Assembly (NCBI GenBank): GCA_030407315.1 | Contig: JALQPE010001948.1 | Span: 146,648-210,647, forward strand | Source: Asparagopsis taxiformis | Taxonomy: Eukaryota > Rhodophyta > Florideophyceae > Bonnemaisoniales > Bonnemaisoniaceae | Length of the DNA stretch: 64,000 nucleotides | Direction of reading: 5' to 3' | Shown: in pieces, positions 9,139 through 17,241 of the stretch | How the letters are laid out: each line of letters opens with the position of its first letter | Position numbering within the stretch: position 1 is the first letter of the stretch | Made by a program: the position numbers and the translations under genes | The notes under the pieces: generated by a model | Databases searched by the model: none | Told to the model about the DNA's origin: nothing | Seen by the model: only the letters and a program-made list of their open reading frames with translations

Positions 9139-10899
9139 GTGGAGGGATCTGTTAATATTTGCTATGGAAGGCAGAGGAAGCTTAAAGTGAGTATTTCCCA
9201 TGTACTATGTCATGAAAAGCCACAGTCATCACTTTTGATGACAGATGATGTGCGGAAGGCAATTTTAAAGATGGTGGATACTGGACTTTCACCTTTTCAA
9301 ATTGCAATGCAACTGCGATCAGAGTTTAATGAGCCATTCAAGTACATGACCATTTACAATATGTGGAGTGAACACATTGGATCTAAATTTCGAACCAGCA
9401 GAGATCCAATGGAATCAGCATTATCGTTTGTCAATAATGCTGATAATGTCAAGCTCGTACTGCACCTTTCGAACCCTTTTGCACTTGGAGTAGTTACTTC
9501 AATAGGCAACCAAATTTGTACCGAAATGAACATTGCTGAAGTGTTCATTGATTCCACTTATAAGACGAACTCTATGAGGCTTGAATTGTTCGCGATCATT
9601 GGGTCTGTGTTGGGTTCCGGCTTTCCTATTGCCTATCTACTTTTAGAAGGAGGGAGTGGAAGTACACTCCGCTCCAGACAGCAGTCTATTTCGGCATTTC
9701 TCCAAGCCGTTATATCAAAGCTCCCTGACCTTTGTCCAACATTTTTCTTCACGGATAAAGACTGGGGACAAATTAACGCGATTAGAAACGTCTTTAATAT
9801 GCGTCCATGTATTTTTTTGTGGCATATGAAGCGCGCGATTAATCGCAAGCTGAACACCCTGCGCAGAAGTGGAGAGAGATTAATACAAGGGAAGGAAGAT
9901 GAATTGCTCCGACTAGTTTCTAAACACTACAATTATCATCCTTTCATTACGCCTCATTACAATTTGGAGAATGCTCTTCAATCTGCAAGAAATGACTTGG
10001 ATTCATTTTGGGAAGGAATGGAGGAGTCCCAAATGAATTCTTATCTACTAGAAAATTGGTATTCCGACGAAGGATTCTTGATGTGGGGGAGACGGAATAT
10101 GGGAGAAATTTCTATTGCGAAGACGACAATGATGGTCGAGGCACATTGGTCTAGATTGAAACGTATTTACTTACTGCCGTATAATCGTCCAAGATGTGAC
10201 TTTTTAGTCTATGTACTATGTGCGAAGGTTTTACCACGTTTGTCTGCCGATTTTGAGCTGCTTTGCTCTGGAAAAAAGAAACCGGCCTGGTGGACAAACT
10301 TTGTCGCAGAATGGAATCGATCTTCAGTACTGCTACCGTCTCATTCATACTCTACCAACCGACTACAGTGGACTTGCACATGCGAGAGTTTCCTAATGAG
10401 CCCATTTTTGCTTTGCAAACATCTGACATTTGGATTATCATGCCCGCAGTATCGTGATGTTCTGCGGAGTAGATCCCCCCCGTTCCTTGTCATTCGAAGA
10501 CTTGAGAACTGTTTCAGAGCTAGCATCACTAGAGAGGACAAAGACCGTCAATCACCATCAGTGAGCGTAGATCAGCGGACACATCCTGTCAGTAGCTCTA
10601 TGATTCTGGGCCCAATTCTACCTCCAGCCAACTTTCAGGACACGTCCTGTTCAACCACCCCTGATGGACAAGATTTGACCCATTCCAACACTGTCACTGA
10701 ATTAGAAGAGATCCTCTCTTGGGGAATTACCCACGTGCGGGAGTTAGCAAGTAACTCCTTTGCAACCCAACAGATCAATCATCTGTACAACACTGTGCTG
10801 GCACGTTACAGGAAGTACTACAAAAGAGTTACTGCGAACTTAAATGCTCATATCACACCTCGCACATTTGAACACCCAGACGTAGTCTTCCTGCCATGA
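9139..10899 (+). CDS. MULE transposase with SWIM zinc finger
   Basis: 586 codons from the first usable codon; the true N-terminus is probably further upstream. The catalytic core holds VFIDSTYKTN (first Asp, about residue 138), then FFFTDKDWGQINAI (second Asp, about 206) and LWHMKRAINRKL, the MULE/PF10551 pattern. The C-terminal CTCESF...LLCKHL is a SWIM zinc finger (CxC...CxH), typical of MULE transposases. An upstream frame from ATG 9027 (MTSSRWKCSQLRKG) reads up to KEYSCGG and then stops. It seems to continue into this frame after a one-base shift near 9143-9147, so the N-terminal zinc-binding region may be frameshifted. AATAAA lies at 10,931. Confidence 0.85.
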   Translation: MEGSVNICYGRQRKLKVSISHVLCHEKPQSSLLMTDDVRKAILKMVDTGLSPFQIAMQLRSEFNEPFKYMTIYNMWSEHIGSKFRTSRDPMESALSFVNNADNVKLVLHLSNPFALGVVTSIGNQICTEMNIAEVFIDSTYKTNSMRLELFAIIGSVLGSGFPIAYLLLEGGSGSTLRSRQQSISAFLQAVISKLPDLCPTFFFTDKDWGQINAIRNVFNMRPCIFLWHMKRAINRKLNTLRRSGERLIQGKEDELLRLVSKHYNYHPFITPHYNLENALQSARNDLDSFWEGMEESQMNSYLLENWYSDEGFLMWGRRNMGEISIAKTTMMVEAHWSRLKRIYLLPYNRPRCDFLVYVLCAKVLPRLSADFELLCSGKKKPAWWTNFVAEWNRSSVLLPSHSYSTNRLQWTCTCESFLMSPFLLCKHLTFGLSCPQYRDVLRSRSPPFLVIRRLENCFRASITREDKDRQSPSVSVDQRTHPVSSSMILGPILPPANFQDTSCSTTPDGQDLTHSNTVTELEEILSWGITHVRELASNSFATQQINHLYNTVLARYRKYYKRVTANLNAHITPRTFEHPDVVFLP

Positions 10900-11294
10900 G
10901 TCCAACCGATTAGCAGTTCTTGAAATTTGGAATAAAAAACCAGTGAATTCTCCATGTATGTTTCGTGATGGGATCCTTCAACAGGTCTTCATAATAAACC
11001 AGAAGCCAGCTTTCAAGCACATAATACACTTCATACGCCATTGAAGCATGAATAGAACCTACCTAGTTCCACAGTTTATAATAATGTTAGACCTCGTAAG
11101 AAGTTTCTCGAGAATACCCATATAATCCACACATGACATCCAAGAATCAAAACATTACATCACAACCCCTCTTTACATCATCAAAAATAAGCTACTGAAG
11201 CTCTGAAACTTTGACAGACAGATACCGGATGTTTCAAATGGCTCCTAGTGATTCATTTCCACCATAGAAGATTGCTCTCTATCTCATATCACGT
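10900..11294. other. MULE-1 3' region
   Basis: AT-rich sequence between the transposase stop and the right terminal repeat. It holds the AATAAA at 10,931-10,936 and no reading frame of interest. Confidence 0.5.
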
Positions 11295-11856
11295 GTGAGG
11301 AGAGAGTTGATCGGAACAAATATAGAAACTGCAGTGGCGAGTTGTTGGTAGCCGTATCAATTGAAAAACCAACGAGTCGGAGCATCTGTATTAAGCGAAG
11401 AATACGATAGCAGCGTGTCGAGGCAGTCGCAAGAGCAATGCAATACAACAACAGTAACGTGTAGCAGCCGTAAAAACAATGCAGGAAAACAGGATCAAGT
11501 CGTATTCTCCGTAAAAAGCGACGGCCACAGCAGCGTATCGTAGCATACGTAACAACAAGTGATGACGACAGAGGTTTCTTGTGGCAGCCGTAACAGTAGA
11601 GCTCAACACAGACACCCGATCGTACTCTGGGAGCGGATGGGCGTAAGGTTACCAGAAACAATGGGAACAGAAGACCATAGCAGCGGCGGCGCGCTTGATC
11701 AAGGCTGCGGAATGCACAGGTGCACAGTGGGCTCACTAAACTGTTTAATTACAGTGTTCAAATCCCGATTGTATTTACCGTCACTGCCCCACCCGGTGAC
11801 TGTGTCACGCACCCCAGAGGAACCGTATGACAAATACTCAATCATTCAACTCTCTC
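11295..11856 (-). repeat. MULE-1 right terminal inverted repeat (inner part)
   Basis: Reverse complement of the left repeat. The outer ~28 bp lie beyond the copia insertion at 17,130-17,157. Confidence 0.9.
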
Positions 11857-11982
11857 TGTTGAATGTTCGTCGTTGGATGCTCATGCATTTTATTGTTTGA
11901 TCGTCGTCCTTGAGACGGTTTAAATACTCTTGCTAGTGTACTGTAATTGGATATGCTGTAATGTTGGGATGATCATCCGACA
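11857..11982 (-). repeat. Copia 3' LTR
   Basis: 126 bp, starting TGTTGAATGTTC on the plus strand and ending CATCCGACA. The pol stop codon lies inside it at 11,933. I see no clear polypurine tract next to it. Confidence 0.9.
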
Positions 11983-14900
11983 ACGAGTCTTGCTGGGCAC
12001 GGTGCGGAGAAGGTTTGATCATCCGACAGTCGCCGCGCGCCGTGTCCGGCGAGAGTCGGAGTTGTGAGATATTGTGGCGATATTGAGCCGGCTTTAACGC
12101 TTTTGTGAGCATGTCTGCTGCATTCTTTTGTGACGGTGTATATTCTAGTTTGACTTGTTTGCGGTTAATGAGTTCTTTCAGGAAATGGTATTTGACGTCA
12201 AGGTGTTTTGATTTAGGCGTAGGGTGGTCCGTGTTTGCCGTTGTAATGGCACTCATGTTGTCCATGTAAATTGTGGTTGGATTGTTTTCAGGATGTCGGA
12301 GATCGGCCAGTAAGTTTCTGATGCATAGGACATGTTGTCCGGTGTGATAGCCAGCCACGTACTCGGCTGCCCATGTGCTGGGTGCGATGAATCGTTGGCG
12401 TTTTGATTGCCATGCTATAGGTGAGCCATTATAAGTTATATATGTTCCAGTTGTGGACCGTCTTGTGTCGGCACAGGCTGCGAAATCGCTGTCTGAATAT
12501 GCCTCGAGGTTTGATGTGTGTTTTGAGGAGTAGGATATGCCTTGTTCTTTCGTGCCGCTTAGATATTGAAGGACTCGTATTGCAGCAGTCCAGTGAGATT
12601 GTTTTGGTTTGTGTGCAAAACGACCAAGGTAGCCGGTGATGAATGCAATATCTGGCCGAGTTGAGTCAGCCAAATACCGCAGACTGCCGATAAGGCCGTG
12701 ATAGTTGTGTATCTTTGTGTCCAGGGGTTTGTCATTGTCTGTTTGGGATAGTAATGTGGATGCCATTGGTGTTGATGCCGGTCTGCAGTTTTCCATACCG
12801 AACTTGTGAAGTATTTGTGATATATAGGCTGGCTGTGAGATAGTTATAGACTCGGGTGTGCGTACTACTTTCCATCCCAGTATGTGATCGACTGGGCCCA
12901 AGTCTTTAAGGAGATACTTGGTTTGAATATGTTGTTTAGCGTGGTCGCGTAGTTCGGAGTCATTGGAAATGACTAGGAAATCATCCACGGTGATGACGAA
13001 AAATACGAATTTGCGTGCGTCAGTTGTTGACGTTAATAAATACGTGCTACTGTCACTTGAGAGTCGAGTGAAGTTGGTCAGCTGAAGGTGTTTAGAGAGT
13101 CCTTGAGAGAATATGTGGCATGCCTGACGTGCGCCGTACATATTTCCAGTGAGTTTGCCAACGCAACCGGGATACTTTATGGTTCCATCGAAGCGCGGGG
13201 GCTGATGAATGTATATTGTCTGGGAGTCGTTGAATGATTCGTGGAGAAACGCTGCTTCTAAATCCCAATGGTGCGCGTCATATCCGTGTGCAGCGGCCAA
13301 TGCGAGAGCGACGCGTATTGCATCACGATCTGCGACGGGGGAGGATATGGAATCAGGGTCGTAATGTTCATGTGGTTTCTGGAGGTCGCCGCGAACGTTG
13401 CAGCGTGTTTTTCTGGATATGGGGTTGCCATTAGAATCTGTCTTAGTTTTTAGCACTGTTTTGTAGGGGAGAATTTTGGTTGTTGGTGGTATGGAGGAGC
13501 GTGGAACATATGTAATCGTGCCTCTATGTTCGAGGTTATCGAGTTCTGCGTTCCATGACTTTGCCCATTCCGCACTATCGGGCGCATTGCGGGCTTCAGA
13601 GAGTGTTTTGGGTGATGTAAACGTAGGGTGCGGAAGGAGTTGTGCTGTATGATGTGCTTGGTATGTGTGTGGATGGGTTGGTATCGTTTTAGTCGGGTCG
13701 GTATGCGGATCATACAGCTTGAAGTCGTGAACCCTGCATCGTGACACTGTGCAGGTAGATTTGTCGTATACATAGTAGTGATTGGCATCATAACGACCTA
13801 TGTATTGCAGTAATGTCGCTCTGGGTTGCAGTTTGGTGAGGGGCTGGCGGTTGTAGACGAAACCAGATTGGCCAAATGGGAGAAAATTTGAGACGTCGGG
13901 AATGGAATTAGTCCAGAGTGATATGGGAGTTTGGCCATGGGCTGAATGGGGGGCGTGATTGTGATGCTCAGTGGCGGCGCGTAGTGCATAATCCCAGAGG
14001 TGGTGTGGCAGTTTGGAGGAGTGGAGCATTGAGCGGACAGTTTCTAGAAGAGTTCGGTTGACTCTTTCGGCTAAGGAATTCTCTTGCGGTGTATAGGGTG
14101 TGGTGGGGTGCGTAGCGACATGATTTTGGTTGTAGAAGGTTTGGAGGTCTTTGGAGAAGTATTCGCGGCCATTGTCCATGGTGATGTCAGTTATGCGATA
14201 TGGGGTAGTGTGGTGTATATGTGATATGAAGTCTTTGATGTATGCTGCCGCCAGATTTTTGCGTGGTGCAATGTGAACATGGAGGTATCGGCTGAATTCG
14301 TCTATGAACGTTGCAAAGTATAGGTTTTTGTCGAGGGATTCGACTCGAAATGGCCCGCATATGTCAGTGTGGATGTGGGAACACAGAGAGGCTATACGTG
14401 GTCTGGAATGGAAAGGGGCTGACACTTGTTTACCGACTGCGCATCCAGTGCAGGTAATTTTTGGCGGTGGTTCTTTCAAGGTATTGGGGAGGCCAGTGAC
14501 AAGTCCTTTGATGGCTAGTTGATGGATGCGTGAGGGGTGTAAGTGGCCAAGACGAAGGTGCCAATTATGATAGTCCTGGACAGTGCGTGTGTGTGGTTTT
14601 TGTAATACAATTGAAGGTGTGACTTGCTGTGTGGGCATTGGTTGAAGTGTCTTGTTAGTGTGTGTGGCAGGGGCGATGTTTTGTGTTCGTGGAAGAGACC
14701 GGGAAGGGGTGGGTTGGGAGGGTATCGAAAAGGGTTTAGTTGACGGGGATGGCGAGGGTGGGCTAGCAGTTGGTTTGGTGCGGTTTACCTGTATAGCGGT
14801 GGTAGGTTGTTGCGTATTTGTTCTGCGTGATGAGGGACTGGGGTTGAGGATGGTTCTTTGTGGAGGGGGTAGACGCTTGCTGGGAGGTTGACGGAAATTA

Positions 14901-15310
14901 GAAGGCGGGATATGGGAAACGCGATTTTTAGTGCGTGCGATATGGCGTGTTGCAGCGCGGAATGGTTTGGGCACGGTGGTGTGTGGCCTCTGGGATGTGT
15001 TCCGCGGTTGTGTAGGGGTTTGCCAGAGGTATCCGGCGGTCGAAGAGTGCGTATGCCATGACATTGGGAGATAAAGTGGGTTGTGGGGGGTCTTTTGGTA
15101 GTATGTGAGTGGTCGCGTTTGCGCTTGATGCCACGAGTAGTAGTGAGGAAATAAAGCCCGTTTTGTCTTGTGGCTTTGGCTTGGGTGATCCCTGGGGGTG
15201 GAGGAGGTTGTGGCCTTGTTATGTATGCAGCTTGTTTTTGGAAAACAACATCGTGATTGGATGTGAGCTGGCCTACTGAAAGGAGGTTGTGAGGTGCGTT
15301 GGGGAGACAT
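11933..15310 (-). CDS. Copia pol: integrase, reverse transcriptase, RNase H
   Basis: About 1125 codons in the -1 frame relative to gag, overlapping it over 14,785-15,310; the protein N-terminus is therefore set by the gag-pol joining event. The GAG-pre-integrase HHCC region (HLRLGHLHPSRIH, then CTGCAVGK) is followed by integrase with HTDICGP, MDNGREY and PQENSLAERVNRT giving D, D, E. The reverse transcriptase has HHWDLEAAFLHE and the catalytic TVDD, where YVDD is usual. RNase H has AYSDSDFA, TWAAEYVA and YMDNMSA. The protein ends within the 3' LTR. I found no canonical slippery heptamer in the overlap. Confidence 0.92.
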   Translation of the reverse strand: MSPQRTSQPPFSRPAHIQSRCCFPKTSCIHNKATTSSTPRDHPSQSHKTKRALFPHYYSWHQAQTRPLTYYQKTPHNPLYLPMSWHTHSSTAGYLWQTPTQPRNTSQRPHTTVPKPFRAATRHIARTKNRVSHIPPSNFRQPPSKRLPPPQRTILNPSPSSRRTNTQQPTTAIQVNRTKPTASPPSPSPSTKPFSIPSQPTPSRSLPRTQNIAPATHTNKTLQPMPTQQVTPSIVLQKPHTRTVQDYHNWHLRLGHLHPSRIHQLAIKGLVTGLPNTLKEPPPKITCTGCAVGKQVSAPFHSRPRIASLCSHIHTDICGPFRVESLDKNLYFATFIDEFSRYLHVHIAPRKNLAAAYIKDFISHIHHTTPYRITDITMDNGREYFSKDLQTFYNQNHVATHPTTPYTPQENSLAERVNRTLLETVRSMLHSSKLPHHLWDYALRAATEHHNHAPHSAHGQTPISLWTNSIPDVSNFLPFGQSGFVYNRQPLTKLQPRATLLQYIGRYDANHYYVYDKSTCTVSRCRVHDFKLYDPHTDPTKTIPTHPHTYQAHHTAQLLPHPTFTSPKTLSEARNAPDSAEWAKSWNAELDNLEHRGTITYVPRSSIPPTTKILPYKTVLKTKTDSNGNPISRKTRCNVRGDLQKPHEHYDPDSISSPVADRDAIRVALALAAAHGYDAHHWDLEAAFLHESFNDSQTIYIHQPPRFDGTIKYPGCVGKLTGNMYGARQACHIFSQGLSKHLQLTNFTRLSSDSSTYLLTSTTDARKFVFFVITVDDFLVISNDSELRDHAKQHIQTKYLLKDLGPVDHILGWKVVRTPESITISQPAYISQILHKFGMENCRPASTPMASTLLSQTDNDKPLDTKIHNYHGLIGSLRYLADSTRPDIAFITGYLGRFAHKPKQSHWTAAIRVLQYLSGTKEQGISYSSKHTSNLEAYSDSDFAACADTRRSTTGTYITYNGSPIAWQSKRQRFIAPSTWAAEYVAGYHTGQHVLCIRNLLADLRHPENNPTTIYMDNMSAITTANTDHPTPKSKHLDVKYHFLKELINRKQVKLEYTPSQKNAADMLTKALKPAQYRHNISQLRLSPDTARGDCRMIKPSPHRAQQDSLSDDHPNITAYPITVH

Positions 15311-16755
15311 ACTGCTTGAGGTATGTTGAATGTTGTGTCGTTGTTAACACGGATGGTGGCTGGTCCTTGATGTGTTGTGAGCGTATGGTCGCCGTTGGCC
15401 GTTATGGAGGGATTGGTGTGTGGGGTCATAGTCGGTTGTGGGTGACGTAAATGCGTCGGTATAGCGCCAGAGTCCAGTAAGTATGAAGAAGTGGAGGAGC
15501 CATTTATTGTACTGTCTGTCATATTTTGTTCATGCTGGTAATCGGATGATATGTGGGTGCCGTCATCCTGTTGTGGTAGTGGTGACGCATGGGAGGACTG
15601 TGGTAATTGGTATATGGTCGGTGGTGTGTGAGGCGCGATGACGTAGTGGGGTTCGGTGCTGTGGATAGGTGAGTGCATATAGTGCGGAGTGTAGTGATCC
15701 ATGTTTTGGGGAAGTGAGGCTACGGCATGTGCGTTGTGAGTTGCACGAGCCGTTTTGTTGCGCGCATTTTGTTTCTGAAGGAGATTTCGTCTGGTGTAGC
15801 AGGATAGAGTTGAATGGGTCGCGGTGCCGTGGAGGGTACACCATTGGCCGTGGTAGCCATGCGGGGCGGGAATATGTGTGGCAAGCGTGGGTCTTGGTTG
15901 TGTTGAGGTGTATTTCGGTTTGTGTTGTGCTCGGAGTGATGGGTACCACTGGTGGCGGGGGAGGGGGGTTGTGTTAGGTTGATAGGGCGGTTGGGACGGA
16001 GGGGGGTAATGGGGTGTGTGAGGGTTGATCGATTGGTATGTCGGTGAGGGAATTTGGTGTGGTGATGAGGGAGTGTGGGGTGTGGGAGTAGCTTTTTCAT
16101 GCTCTACAAGCATGTTATAGACGAGTTCCAGGGATGGACGTCTTCCGTCGTGAAAGTTGTGGAAGTTGGCCAGTTCTCTTAGTAGAGAGTACCATTCGGG
16201 GAGGTGATGCAAACCATTTAGGACGAATTGTATGGTTGTTTGGTCGTCATCAATGTTTGGGAATGCGGAGTGTAACATGATGTCACGTAGCTCATTATGC
16301 TGATCGATGTAGTTTTGGATAGGAGTTCCAGGTTTGTGCTTTAGCTCGTTTGCTCGTCGCCGGAGGTTTGCTTCAGAATGTTGAGGAGGTATTATTGATA
16401 ACTTGTCCTTGAGGTAGTGATAGAGGATAGTTGGGGGGCTGTTGAGGAGGGTGGGGCTGATGGTCTTGAGGATGTCTTGTGAGAGGTGTGGGAGTATGAG
16501 CAGCCTGGTGAGTGCGATCTTGTGATGGTGTTCGTGGAGAGCGATTGGATCGTCAGGGGTAGGCGGTTGTGGGCCATGAAGGTAGGGAAGGAGATTGTGG
16601 ATAGTTGCTAAGCTGTCCACAGTGTGGATCCATTGTAAGAGGTTGTTGTGGGTGAGTGGGGGTATGTCGAAATGGGTGGGGGTGGGGAGGGAAAGGGATG
16701 GGAGTGTGGAGGGTGCGGTGAGAGGTTGATTGGGTGGAGAGGGTGGTTGTGTCAT
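14785..16755 (-). CDS. Copia gag and aspartic protease
   Basis: 656 residues from an ATG 249 bp inside the 5' LTR. A copia-type gag domain occupies about residues 20-220. A variant zinc motif WCTLHGTATHSTLSC (C-x2-H-x4-H-x4-C) follows near 300, and then the protease active site LLDSGAIPTHL. The last ~100 residues run out of the protease fold into a Pro/Arg-rich tail that overlaps the pol frame. The stop is immediately preceded by CAG and reads CAG-GTAAAC, which could also serve as a splice donor. Confidence 0.85.
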   Translation of the reverse strand: MTQPPSPPNQPLTAPSTLPSLSLPTPTHFDIPPLTHNNLLQWIHTVDSLATIHNLLPYLHGPQPPTPDDPIALHEHHHKIALTRLLILPHLSQDILKTISPTLLNSPPTILYHYLKDKLSIIPPQHSEANLRRRANELKHKPGTPIQNYIDQHNELRDIMLHSAFPNIDDDQTTIQFVLNGLHHLPEWYSLLRELANFHNFHDGRRPSLELVYNMLVEHEKATPTPHTPSSPHQIPSPTYQSINPHTPHYPPPSQPPYQPNTTPLPRHQWYPSLRAQHKPKYTSTQPRPTLATHIPAPHGYHGQWCTLHGTATHSTLSCYTRRNLLQKQNARNKTARATHNAHAVASLPQNMDHYTPHYMHSPIHSTEPHYVIAPHTPPTIYQLPQSSHASPLPQQDDGTHISSDYQHEQNMTDSTINGSSTSSYLLDSGAIPTHLRHPQPTMTPHTNPSITANGDHTLTTHQGPATIRVNNDTTFNIPQAVCLPNAPHNLLSVGQLTSNHDVVFQKQAAYITRPQPPPPPGITQAKATRQNGLYFLTTTRGIKRKRDHSHTTKRPPTTHFISQCHGIRTLRPPDTSGKPLHNRGTHPRGHTPPCPNHSALQHAISHALKIAFPISRLLISVNLPASVYPLHKEPSSTPVPHHAEQIRNNLPPLYR

Positions 16756-16980
16756 GGTGATGGAGGGAGAAGTTGAGCTTGGTGATAGTTCAAGGAGGGC
16801 TTGGGTGAGGAGGTTCTGAGGAAGGTGATCAAGTTCAAGTTGACGTTGGCGCAGTAGGTTGTAGCGCGTGCGGCGCTCAGCTCGTGGGTTGAATGTAGTT
16901 GGTGGCGGTATTGTGGCGATGTTGTTGTGGGGCTTGTTGATGGTGTCAGAGGTGTGGGAGGGTGGGATTGTGTTGTGGAT

Positions 16981-17003
16981 CGGAAACGTCTGGGCTCATA
17001 ACC
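16981..17003 (-). other. Copia primer binding site for an internal half of initiator tRNA-Met
   Basis: Directly inside the 5' LTR, the minus strand reads GGTTATGAGCCCAG, and the match continues to the end of the interval. Its plus-strand complement ends CTGGGCTCATAACC, which is the anticodon stem-loop (anticodon CAT) of eukaryotic initiator tRNA-Met, preceded by a near match to the CGGAAGCG of the D arm. This is the primer geometry of Drosophila copia and yeast Ty5, where a cleaved tRNA 5' half primes synthesis. Confidence 0.75.
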
Positions 17004-17129
17004 TGTTGAATGTTCGTCGTTGGATGCTCATGCATTTTATTGTTTGATCGTCGTCCTTGAGACGGTTTAAATACTCTTGCTAGTGTACTGTAATTGGATA
17101 TGCTGTAATGTTGGGATGATCATCCGACA
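17004..17129 (-). repeat. Copia 5' LTR
   Basis: 126 bp, the same sequence as 11,857-11,982; followed on the plus strand by the CTCTC target duplication. Confidence 0.92.
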
Positions 17130-17241
17130 CTCTCAGCCGGTTGTTTAAGTTCTAGTTCAAGCACCCGCCGCGTGCGTGTGTGGGTGCCACCCGTTCGCCA
17201 GCATCCAAAGAACCAATGTTTCATCGCGATCACCTCCCGCC

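Larger units (their letters stand above)
11857..17129 (-). mobile_element. Ty1/copia retrotransposon, full length, minus orientation
   Basis: 5273 bp bounded by two 126 bp LTRs that I read as identical, flanked by CTCTC on both sides (11,852-11,856 and 17,130-17,134). Domain order on the minus strand is gag, protease, integrase, reverse transcriptase, RNase H, the copia order. All catalytic motifs are present and no internal stop is seen, so recent, possibly autonomous, insertion is likely. It lies inside the right terminal repeat of MULE-1. Confidence 0.93.
6781..17157 (+). mobile_element. Mutator-like element (MULE-1) with long TIRs, split by a copia insertion
   Basis: Outer limits are set by an inverted repeat beginning AACTAGAACTTAAACAACCG at 6781 and ending in its reverse complement at 17157. 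The right repeat is cut at 11,856/17,130 by a copia element that duplicated CTCTC. Without the copia insertion and duplication the element is about 5.1 kb. It carries a MULE transposase, an accessory frame with one stop, and a GC-rich inserted block. No matching 8-11 bp target duplication is visible: the left flank is gttggttgc and the right flank is caagcaccc. Confidence 0.85.

Noticed and set aside
11755..11775. tRNA B-box-like GTTCAAATCCC
   Set aside because: It lies in the MULE terminal repeat and no A-box or cloverleaf could be folded around it.
15190..15245. CCAAAAAC and C6 runs as possible slippery sites for copia
   Set aside because: In the gag phase they do not fit X-XXY-YYZ, so I did not call a frameshift signal.
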